Shown here one piece after another: positions 55,731 to 64,000 of a DNA stretch of 64,000 nucleotides. The number at the start of each line of letters is the position of its first letter. The first letter of the stretch is position 1. A program made the translations under genes and the position numbers. A model generated the notes under the pieces. It saw only the letters and a list, made by a program, of their open reading frames with translations. It did not search any database and was not told the origin of the DNA. The DNA is from Chrysopilus asiliformis (Eukaryota; Arthropoda; Insecta; Diptera; Rhagionidae), in assembly GCA_964034945.1 (NCBI GenBank), contig OZ035961.1, positions 65,322,031-65,386,030 on the forward strand. The letters run 5' to 3'.

Positions 55731-55988
55731 TATATGAAATACGAAGCACTACCAAAACTGGACTATTGTGATTGGGGGCGAATTGCAGAAGAGTTTTACC
55801 AAAAATGGAATTTTCCAAATTGCGGGCAGTCGATGGAAAGCATGTCAATAAAACTGGCAGTTTGTATTTCAATCATAAAAAAAATTTTGTTGGCAGTCGC
55901 AAATGCCAACTACAAATTTATTATCGGTGACATAGGGGCTTATGACTCAAACTCCGATTCAAGAAATAAAAACCCCTCATTTGCTTAG

Positions 55989-56257
55989 TAAAAATAACAA
56001 TTAAAGAGCTGTACTGGACTCAACATGAACATTTTAATGCATATAATATTTTACTCCATGTCGAACTCTACATCGTGAGGAGCTTGCAAGCAAGTTACAT
56101 TGCTGATACCTGTTAAGATTTTCAGTCTGTTGTGCAATTGATAAAAAAAAGCAAGGTGTCTGTCTCGTAGAGACGGCCAGAAGACGTGGATCCGCCTACA
56201 ACGATCGCCAATAGATATTTAAGTAAAAAATTTTAGTGAAAAGGAAATTAAGGAAAC
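55989..56257. other. Spacer, no supported gene
   Basis: Nothing recognised. Confidence 0.4.
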
Positions 56258-56492
56258 CAATCTGGCAATTATTGAAAATCCGTATGGTGATTTAAGTGAA
56301 CGGCGGACAGTTGTATCAAAATTTCAGTTTGAAGTCAAACTTTCTAATCAGATTTTTTTAAAATTTATTCCAATCGGAGTTTGATGTATGGGAGTTTTAT
56401 GTAGAATCATATCCTAAATACCTTTTGTTCTTGCACTTTTTTGATAAGATGCAGCGTTTTTGAGATATTCGGTTTCACTATACGGGTATAAT
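56258..56492 (+). repeat. Repeat A copy, internally deleted
   Basis: CCAATCTGGCAATTATTGAA to GATGCAGCGTTTTTGAGATATTCG, then directly GGTTTCACTATACGGGTATA. The CAGACAGACGG half is missing. Confidence 0.75.
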
Positions 56493-57400
56493 AATTTTAT
56501 TTATAATTGGTTTATGATAAGAGCAGTGTGAAATAAATATCATACATACAGTGTTCAAAACGCTCCCATTTCTAGTCTTTTGTTCAAATTAAACGAAGGT
56601 TTTACATAAATTTACTATTTCATCGATTCTACTACTATTTTTCGGCCGATTTACTACGATTTCGAAGATCAAAAATCTCAACCCTGAACAGAACTTTAAT
56701 GCTGGGAGCGAAATATCGCTCTCTTACTAATGAAATGCATACTTATATATGTGTGTGCATCATACCAAAAAGCCATCGCTCGAGGCTTTCATTCATTTTT
56801 ATGCGAGACCCACAAACCGCTTTGAACAAGAAGCGAAAACTTAAATAGAAATAATTTTCGTGCCCAAGAACGAGAGTCGGAAACCACATCAAACGATTTT
56901 GCTGTTAAGAGCGACACTTTTCAGAGCGAAAAGAACGAAATAACATGGCTTTCAATACATCAGATTCAATACACACAAAGGAGGAGCATAAAAAGAGTAT
57001 AAATGTGAAATCTGTACTGCAAGCAGCAAACACAGCATAACAGCGAAGTAAAAATTTTGATTTTGCTTTTTAAAAACATAATTGCACATAGTTTAACATA
57101 ACAAAATACCCTATACAATGCTTTAATGTAGCCCTCATCTTATAACACAGGTTTTGTTCAGATATCACTACAAACTATCGAGTTTCATCGATTGCAAATT
57201 TGTTATCATGGCAGCAAGCCGATTTTCTAATTTGTACCCCCATTACCAAAATCCAAGACGTATCCACGTCAAAATTGCGTGCTGGTCGGTCTTTTTCCGG
57301 CATTATTTTTTCAATTGCACTCAATAGCTGTATTTTTTAATGATCCGATGAGAGATCCGGATTAACTCTCATAGAAATTCGTAACCCAAGTTCTATCGGG
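56493..57400. other. Spacer with a TATA-like element
   Basis: No ORF. GCATAAAAAGAGTATAAATG (56987-57006) followed by AGCAGCAAACACAGC resembles a promoter of an LTR or a small gene, and GAGCGA motifs are frequent upstream (56720-56940). Not strong enough to call. Confidence 0.35.
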
Positions 57401-57470
57401 ATCATGATCTTTCTTGTTCTATAGTTCCAGCCAGAGCTTAGGGGAAGACCCTTTAATGCCGAAGCAGAGC

Positions 57471-58335
57471 TCAGGATGGTCGGAAGGACAAAAGGAGATG
57501 CCGATTTATGTTCTCCTTGAACTTTTGCGGGTCATAGTCTGGGGGGAACACATCGGTTGGTAAATCGTTCCAAAGTCTTGTTGTTCGCGGAATGAAGGAA
57601 CGCCTAAACTTTACTGTACGAAAACGGGGAGGCTCAAGGAAGAAATCGTTTGCGCGTGCAGCTGCACGACAGGATCTAGGGAAAATATACCATGGAGGAA
57701 TAAGTAGGGAAATTTCAGTGGAACATTTTCCATGGAAATATCTATAGAATATGCTGAGTATCCCAACAGAGCGATGATGCTCGAGAGACGGTAATATATC
57801 TGTCAAAGATTTGTCTCCAATCAGTCGGATCGCACGATTTTGAATTCGGTCCAGCAGTTGCAGGACAGTTTTTGGAGCTCCAGCCCAAATGTGCGAATTG
57901 TACTCAAGTCTCGGTCGAATGTAGGTCTTGTAGATGCTGAGCACATCGATTGGCGCGGAATATTATCCGCTGCCCAGTTTTTTTCGATGCCCAGTATTCT
58001 GATGTTTTTAGAGTCATTAATGGACTCATTCATAAATTCGAACGTTTCGGGTGATTTTTCGCATTTCATTCGGTTTTTAGAAGCGTTGAATTCCACACGG
58101 TTGAATGCCCCAAGCGAGAATTGTGTTTAAATCAGATTTCAAAGATCTAATTTGCTCACTGCGTTTCGATTGAACTGCAATGGCGTTCGATTCTGCAGGT
58201 AAGCTGAAATGGTTAGAGGCGTCAAGGGAACTGTCATCTGCGAAACAGTATAGCGGATTAAGAGTGAGAGACAGTAGATCATTGATAAATTTTAATTCAT
58301 TTTCTATCTCCCACTTTTTTTGCAATCTGAAGCTG
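57471..58335 (-). pseudogene. LINE reverse transcriptase fragment
   Basis: The minus strand has 'ELKFINDLLSLTLNPLYCFA' with FADD following (near 58260), the catalytic box. After frameshifts near 58110 and 57945 it continues with 'FNASKNRMKCEKSPETFEFM', 'IRILGIEKNWAADNIPRQSM', then 'MLSIYKTYIRPRLEYNSHIW' and 'APKTVLQLLDRIQNRAIRLI', ending in the tail 'TTRLWNDLPTDVFPP' and the stop at 57471. This C-terminal arm is typical of Jockey/CR1/Daphne-type LINEs. 5'-truncated within RT. Dead copy. Confidence 0.8.
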
Positions 58336-59693
58336 AAATACAGGGGTCTATTCGGGTATCGATATCTATTCGATCGACCATCGTTGACCGGAACGATCGA
58401 AAAACAATTTGGTATTGCGTAAGGATCATCGTTCAAGAAATCGTTATTGTGAATTTTTTAGTGTTTGACGTTTGGAAATTCACATTGTAGAGGTTATGGA
58501 ACTTAGCCGGCATTTCAGATATGTTTGAAAGAAAAAGTATTTTCAATTTAATAATTAAATTATTGTTTTTGTGAAGTTCTTTCAGTAGTTAAAAATGGCT
58601 TCAATGAAGCTGTATGTCGAGAGCGACAATGAAGATGAGTCTCGCCAGGAAATTCTATGTTTTATGTCGAAGAAGACAATTCCGGGATCATTCCAACATA
58701 CTGGAATTAGATGAAATTCAGTATGCTACTTCAAAAACAAAATATTCATAAATATTTAAAATGAATAAATGCAGGTTTATTCAGAATTTTCGGCTTTCGA
58801 AGGTTTGTTTCATAGATTTGCTGAATTCCGTTGAATCTAAGCTAAAAGCGATGAAACGAACTTCATCTATGCAAAATTTGGTTTTTATTTGAAGTTTGTC
58901 TCTTAAAATTAGTTGAATCCCTAAAACAATTATAAAATCAAGATATTACTCTTTAATAATATCTTAATGTGTACGAATACTTACATTTTATTATTAGCCT
59001 TTAATTTTCACTAAAAAAAAGTAATTGAAATAAACTTCACCGATCGCTAACTTGACATAAACTTCACCGAACGATCAAACAAATGTCATCGTTTCCAACT
59101 GAACGATTTTATCGTTCACGAACGATAAAATCGATGATCACAATACCGATTTTTCGATTTGACATTTCAACGATCGATTCACGAAGCTCACAATAGGGAC
59201 CACAAAAATTTATTGTGTGAAATGGAATATTTATCAGATTTTCCCAAAATAGCTGACATTTCACTCCAGCAGCTGGTCTATATAGACATTTACGAGCTTC
59301 AACATTTAATTTTTTTTTTTCCTTCAAAGTCCTTGATCATTTTATTGAAATCTATTACTTATATCGGTCCACCCGCAAAGAAAACAATGACACTCACATT
59401 CTGAAGAAATAAAGTAAGGTTGGTATATAGGGCAAAAGTGAGGTTAAATTCGTCAGAAAAAACTCTTCGGTCCGAATGGTTCCACAATGTGGAATCCGAG
59501 TTGTGTCTGAAAGTTGAAATTTTTTTCGGATCCCAAAATTCGATTTTAATCAGAATATCGATTTTATTCTTAATTTAGCCGCTAATATTGTGATTTTTCT
59601 GTTCGCATAATTTGGGTAAACGATTCCGGTTATCAAAGATACCATTTTTGGATATAACTTTATTCGTAGGATCGTAAATTTTGATTTTTGAAA
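58336..59693. other. Spacer rich in CGATCG/ATCGTT motifs
   Basis: Around 58360-58440 and 59040-59180 there are clustered AACGATCG, ATCGTTC and GATAAAATCG motifs in both orientations, including ACGATTTTATCGTTCacGAACGATAAAATCG (near 59101-59133), a strong palindrome. They could bound a small DNA element, but I cannot match the ends. A 38-codon frame at 58594 is unrecognised. Confidence 0.4.
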
Positions 59694-59827
59694 TACAGTG
59701 TGACCTCGATAAACGCAACCCTCGAAGAACGCAATTCCTCGGTTAACGCAACACCTAAAATTTTGCACTGTTGACTCTGTAAACGCAACTTTCAAAAATG
59801 ATTGACTCGATTAACGCAACTTTTTTA

Positions 59828-60154
59828 ACACTCCCATACATCAAAATCCGATTGGAATAAATTTTAAAAAATCTTAATGAAAAGTTTGACTTCAAAGTGG
59901 AATTTCGACACAACTGGAGTGGGATTCCGTAACTTGCTTCAAGCGTTTGTTTCGAGTTAGAAGAAAAAGTCATATTCGCTGTCTCTGTTTCGACCAAAAT
60001 AAATTACAGGGCAAAACAGAGCTAGCGAATACTACTTTTTCTTCTAACTCGATACAAACGCTTGAAACAAATTATGGAATATCACTCCTGTTCGCCGTTC
60101 ACTTAAATCACCATACGGGTTTTCAATAATTGCCAGATTGGCAATTATAGCTTT
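59828..60154 (-). repeat. Repeat A copy, split by a small MITE
   Basis: 59828-59915 (CATACATCAAAATCCGATTG...) and about 60091-60154 (GTTCGCCGTTCACTTAAATC ... GCAATTATAGC). Confidence 0.75.
59917..60090. mobile_element. Palindromic MITE, ~65-bp inverted ends
   Basis: TTCAAGCGTTTGTTTCGAGT at about 59939 mirrors ACTCGATACAAACGCTTGAA at about 60047; outer ends are GGAGTG/CACTCC. It sits inside repeat A (CAACT|...|GTTCGCC). Confidence 0.75.
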
Positions 60155-60288
60155 TATTTTTTTTCGCGATTTTTTTTTGGGCCGTATAACGAAACATTTT
60201 GGGCCGTAAATCGAAAAAGTTCCATAATTAAAGAAGGCCGTTATAGCGAAAAGCCGTATAAAGAGCGGCCGTATATCGAGGTATGAGT
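60155..60288. mobile_element. pogo/Tigger-type right end fragment
   Basis: GGGCCGTATAACGAAAC, GGGCCGTAAATCGAAAA, GGCCGTTATAGCGAAAA and GGCCGTATATCGAGGTATGA are serial variants typical of a Tigger-type subterminal region. It ends ...GGTATGAGTG|TA at 60288. The left end is missing. Confidence 0.5.
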
Positions 60289-60289
60289 G

Positions 60290-61955
60290 TATTTAAAATT
60301 CGGCTTTTTTGGAGTGGCGTTAAATTTGCAACTAAAATAAATTACATACTTTCTAACCCTTAAGGCTAATCGTTTACATACTTTCTAACCCTTAAGGCTA
60401 ACTAAGAACTAAGATCGACTCCAAAAATTTTGTTGTCAAACAGATTAACTATAGATACGGCTCTTACACGCCATCCAGACCTGCCGGAAACTCTGACATA
60501 AATGTTAGCAGAAATGTCATTAGAAAAGTCTGTTGTGACGTAGGTGGGCTGCTGATTCTGGCATGACATTTCAGTTCCAGAAATGCGTTGAGCAATAAAC
60601 AACTCAGAGTAGTAAATATGACGATCTGTGATTTCACTTTTTTCTTTAAAATCTCCGCACTAAAATGAAATTCGGCCTCCTGCTGCCCCCACGATGCATT
60701 TTTCAAATCATTTCTTTGTAAAAATTACTTTTAAACAGTATTCGTTTATAACACGGAGCCACTCTGCACGTGAAAAATTAGAATCCGCCATCTTAAATTC
60801 CATTTCTGTTACGATTTCTGTTAGCAAAGATGTCAACAAAAAATGTTAGACTTTTATGTCGTAACAGCTGACATTTCAATCTTCACTAGACATAACATCA
60901 GACGTGACAGCGACACTGACGGCATTCATGGCAGGTGTGGATTAGTAGTTAGAAGCACCAAAACTAAGTTCTTTTATGTCCCAAATTGGATTCCCTATTT
61001 TTAAGCAATCGCTATAAAAAAGCCCACTGTCTCATATGTTACTATTTTTTGTAGAAATCTATCCTATTTTTTGTCTCCATGTACAAACTGATTTTGTGCG
61101 AAACTTGACAATAGAAATTTTACAACGATTTTATTTAGTGTAAATTTAACGCCACTCCAAAAAAGCCGAATTTTAAATACGCTATTAATGGACATAGTTT
61201 GAAATTATTTTTTTCTTTTTAGTGCTTTTTTCTCTTTTCGGTTTTTTTTAAAGTCGGTTTTATTTTTTTCAGAAAATTTTTTTTTATTTCGAACGTTTTT
61301 AGTTTCAATTTTTAATATAGGTAAAATTACAAAGGGTTTGAGGGGATAAGTCCGCAGATGAGAAATATATAAAAGAATCTTCCAGATATTGTACTGAACA
61401 CAATACAAAGAATTTTACTCGATATCCCAAGCAGGGAGGGGTTTGAAGGGGTAGGTATAAAAGAACCTTCCTTGTGTTGTACTGAACACAACGTAAAAAC
61501 ATAACAAAAGCTATAATTGCCCATCTGGCAATTATTGAAAACCTGTATGGTGATATTGGTATCTTAATTTGAACATTTGTACCAAAATTACACTTTGAAG
61601 TCGCACTTTCCAATCAGGTTTTTTAAAATTTATTCCAATCGGATTTTGATGTATGGGAGTTTTATGTAGAATCATATTCTAAATAACTTTTGTTCTTAGA
61701 CTTTTTTGATAAGATGCACCGTTTTTGAGAAATTCGGAAAAAACGTTTTCGTTTGTATGGGGGGTACACACCCTAATGGTCCATTTTTGCCCATGAATGA
61801 ACCAGGGCCCCACCAGGAACTTTCTCTACAACTTTCTCTTTGGGATGACCAAAATCGGTCCACCCAGTAAAAAGTTAGGCGTGAACATACATTAAAAAAT
61901 ATATATATTCAGGTGGAATTGAGAACCTTTTCCTTTTTGGAAGTCGGTTAAAAAT
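60290..61955. mobile_element. Element B, copy 2: left arm short, right arm long
   Basis: 60290-61200 matches the interior of copy 1 in the same orientation. From 61255 rightwards the sequence is the reverse complement of copy 1's left part (ending CCTTTTTGGAAGTCGGTTAA at about 61950). A MITE is inserted at 60467-60948. It includes a repeat A segment (61498-61800). Confidence 0.78.
60467..60948. mobile_element. 482-bp element with TTA duplication
   Basis: TTA at 60464-60466 and 60949-60951; removing it restores CTCTTAGAAGCACC as in element B copy 1. Weak inverted similarity of the ends (CACGCC..CCTGCCGG / CACACCTGCC on the opposite strand). TTA target suggests Harbinger-type. No ORF. Confidence 0.75.
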
Positions 61956-62389
61956 GATTGACTCGATTAACGCAACTTTTTTATAATCTGATATTGTTTC
62001 GTCCAAAAAAAGATAAAAAATAGTTACGGGAAATCTTTTATTGACTTTATTCTCTGTTCCTTGTTTTTATTTATTAAAGAAGTGGCTATCACAAAACAAG
62101 TCTGTGGCAACAAAAAACAAACAAAAATATCAGGATTTTTTACCAAAAACTAATTTTAAAAAAATCATAGTTATGTTTTGTTTATAAAAATTTTAATGAA
62201 ATAAAACTTTTGTTCAGTTATAGAATGTTGTTTAATGGCTTTTGTTTCTTTTTTTGAAAGATATCGGTACTGACTCGGTTATCGCAACTGACTCGGTTAA
62301 CGCAACACGCTCTGGCCACTATAGTTGCGATTATCGAGGTCACACTGCAATTGTTTTCAGAACAGGCCTTAACACTATTGTTACTAGAT

Positions 62390-62990
62390 ATGAGTTTTGG
62401 AATTTAAAAGCATTCTTCTAGTAGTTTAGATCGTTTCAAAGCTGCTTGACTGTCTTAGAAAATGAAAATATCTCTGCCTTCAATGTAATTGCTTCAGAGA
62501 TAAACTCCTCGTTGTAAAAACTCCAACAACTTGCCATGGAGGGTATTAGCTGTTCCGGTTGATTTCAACCATGTCTTGATGGGAACTGAATTTTGAAGGA
62601 TTCCCCAAAGTGTGCTTTAGGAATCTGGTGATCTGTAGGCATTTTTGCTACGTTGCTCAAGCTAGAGTTGGTCTCACAATGTCCATGTGAATCCAGAAAA
62701 CAATCTCCAAGTTCATGAAAAAGCTCTCTCACATTGTAAAAACGCAAAGATAGCGTTATTCACTTTTTTGGTTACGTGAGTCCTCCAGTCTAATTTTTTG
62801 TCCAGAGTGACTCCCAGGAATTTTACCTCCTGGGAAAGCATTAAACGATGTCCATTTAAAGTTGGCATGACTAAGTCACCAATCTTGTTCTTATTGGTGA
62901 AAATAATCGATTCTATTTTGTCGGGATTGATGTTAAGACCTTTTGCCGCAGTTCGTAATCAATTTAAGGGCAGTTGCTAGGATTTGTTCG
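62390..62990 (-). pseudogene. LINE fragment: RT C-terminus to RNase H
   Basis: The minus strand reads 'NINPDKIESIIFTNKNKI' then 'LPTLNGHRLML' type sequence and 'VKFLGVTLDKKLDWRTHVTK' (RT thumb region). After breaks comes an RNase H block ending 'DSQAALKRSKLLEECF' with a stop just before the DS. LINEs with RNase H belong to the I/R1-like groups. Not part of LINE A or B. Dead copy. Confidence 0.7.
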
Positions 62991-63104
62991 GGGACACTAA
63001 GTATTTGCCCTTAATGCATAAATACCTTTCGAATTAAGAAGGTGTCACAGATCGTTTAGAACTAAAAAGTATAGCAATGGTGACGAACACCGCCTTGACG
63101 GCTG

Positions 63105-64000
63105 TCTGATATGTTTCTTCCAAAACATGAAAAATCGCCTTCAACAATATTGTCTATGTAATCTACAAATAAAGACAGAGAAATAAAAAATAATGGTTTT
63201 TAAGCTTGTCCCACAATTACGCGCAAAGCGGCGCGGCGCGGTGACAGATGGTAGTAGAAACTATAGGTTTATATGAGTTGGTTTATAATTGCGCGGTGAC
63301 CAAACGCGGTAGCCGCGCGGCAACCGCGCGGCACCGCGAAGAGTAGGTCTAGTTTCTTCTTTCAGACGCGGTTGGAAGCGGTGACAGTTGTTTATGTTTT
63401 CTGAGTGTTGTTTCAAATATTTTTATCAAGTAAAAAGATGGAAAAGAACTTTGAAAACGCATTCGAAACGGAAAATGAAACGGAAAAATTAATAATCTTC
63501 AAATTTTCTGCGATTTTTAGGTTATGAGAACACAACCGCACCGCGTAATTTCGGTTTAAAAATGACTGCGGCTGTCGCCCTGCCGCTCTGAGCTAACCGC
63601 GCCGCGCCAATTGTGGGACAAGCTTTAGAAACGGTAACGGAAAATCTGCTCGGAAAGAGATAAGGTATCTTGATAAAGTGGAATTGGAAAGAGTGAGAGA
63701 GTACAAATACTTGGGAGTGCTTATAACGTCAAACTTGAATTTCAAACGGCCTCTTCAGGAGAGGTTAAGAGAGTCGAAATTGGCAATAAATCGCAATTGG
63801 AAATATTTTCTCTGTAAGAAATTAATTCCCGTAAGCACCAAATATAAGCTTTTTGGGGCAGAGGTCAGATCAGTTATGTGCTATTCTGCAGAAGTCTGGG
63901 GTTTTCTTGAATACGAAGAAGTGGGAAAACTATTAAAATATTTCATTAAGAAAATGTTCAGACTGCCAAAAAATACTCCAACATATATGATTCATATCGA
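63105..64000 (+). mobile_element. LINE B copy 2, cut by window end, split by a MITE
   Basis: 63105-63202 matches LINE B near 2862-2960 (CGCCTTCAACAATATTGTCT...). After the MITE it resumes at 63625 with 'REYKYLGVLITSNLNF' and 'YSAEVWGFLEYEEVGKLL', through 'KNTPTYMIH' at the window edge. It matches copy 1 closely and has its own frameshifts. It lacks the 872-bp element seen in copy 1. Confidence 0.85.
63203..63624. mobile_element. GC-rich Harbinger-type MITE with TTA duplication
   Basis: Ends AGCTTGTCCCACAATT (63203) and AATTGTGGGACAAGCT (63624) are perfect inverted repeats. TTA at 63200-63202 and 63625-63627. 422 bp with CGCGG/CCGCG runs that stand out from the AT-rich surroundings. No ORF. 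Confidence 0.9.

Larger units (their letters stand above)
54664..55988 (+). pseudogene. PIF/Harbinger transposase remnant, split by a mariner
   Basis: Before the mariner (54664-54780) a frame reads 'RFLTIGTSYTELANQF' and 'VVQKNIIETLIMKYEA', matching the 'RFLATGxSYxxLxxxF...S..I...ET' block of DDE_Tnp_4 transposases. After it (55734-55988) come 'DYCDWGRIAEEFYQKWNFPN', then 'IKKILLAVANANYKFIIGDI' and 'GAYDSNSD', the family's W.FPNC... and LLAV.DANYKFI..D.G..G..SD blocks. The GAIDGKH catalytic region is degraded and the C-terminus is missing. Confidence 0.75.
59696..62347. mobile_element. pogo/Tigger-type element, hosting element B copy 2
   Basis: Left CAGTGTGACCTCGATAAACG (59696, TA before it) mirrors the right end ...CGATTATCGAGGTCACACTG (62347); the right TA reads CA. 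Several AACGCAAC repeats lie inside each end. Own sequence is 59696-59827 and about 61950-62347. No transposase. Confidence 0.8.

Noticed and set aside
56700..57060. Solo LTR with TATA box
   Set aside because: No second copy, no terminal TG..CA pair or target duplication that I could fix.

Overview
The window is eukaryotic, AT-rich repeat DNA, almost certainly from an insect and possibly a dipteran. The evidence is an Env-bearing errantivirus, Ty3/Gypsy and BEL/Pao LTR elements, DD41D (rosa-type) mariners, piggyBac, Harbinger, hAT and pogo-type DNA transposons, a Helentron/DINE-like element with an internal satellite, and several LINE fragments. I see no convincing single-copy host gene, no rRNA and no functional tRNA gene. 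All calls come from reading the sequence; nothing was searched or aligned by software.

Layout. 1-5.0 kb: 3' part of a LINE (A) joined to a decayed LINE (B), which is split by a Harbinger-type element (3171-4042). 5.0-5.5 kb: a small palindromic MITE and spacer. 5.5-22.8 kb: one nested stack. A TTAA-flanked element (5516-22787) holds (TA)n tracts, a Tc1-like remnant, a Helentron-like satellite (6879-10103), an intact rosa-type mariner (10205-11504) and a 2.2 kb palindrome. The palindrome is split by a hAT-type element with an 8-bp target duplication (12079-20796). That carries an interspersed repeat (repeat A), which is split in turn by a complete errantivirus (12444-20337) whose LTRs read as identical. 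22.9-28.5 kb: a Ty3/Gypsy element with identical LTRs but a defective interior, including a TA-flanked MITE. 28.5-31.2 kb: a MITE, a 60-bp minisatellite, spacer and a second Helentron-like piece. 31.3-34.6 kb: a Harbinger-like element loaded with other repeats and a long (ACAGACAGACTG)n array. 34.97-37.17 kb: a piggyBac element with a damaged transposase. 37.8-38.6 kb: a pogo-type deletion derivative. 38.8-49.9 kb: an 11 kb BEL/Pao element with very long LTRs, a nearly intact 1,700-residue polyprotein, an extra downstream ORF and a poly(A) insertion holding a hammerhead-ribozyme-like core. 49.9-64 kb: repeat A copies, a long-arm palindromic element (B), two TTAA MITEs, a Harbinger transposase remnant split by an inverted-duplication mariner, three LINE fragments, a pogo-type element containing the second copy of element B, and a second copy of LINE B split by another Harbinger-type MITE.

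The genes shown are for movement of each element: Gag/protease/RT/RNase H/integrase (plus Env) for LTR elements, reverse transcriptase for LINEs, and DDE/DDD transposases for cut-and-paste elements. The most intact are the errantivirus (12444-20337) and the rosa-type mariner (10318-11388). Both sit deep in the nest, consistent with being among the youngest insertions. The parts most worth following are the palindrome that carries a MITE in both arms, the paired GATA-motif array in the errantivirus leader, the mariner that replaced its 3' half with an inverted copy of its 5' end, and the BEL element's tRNA-like LTR modules, accessory ORF and ribozyme-like insertion.
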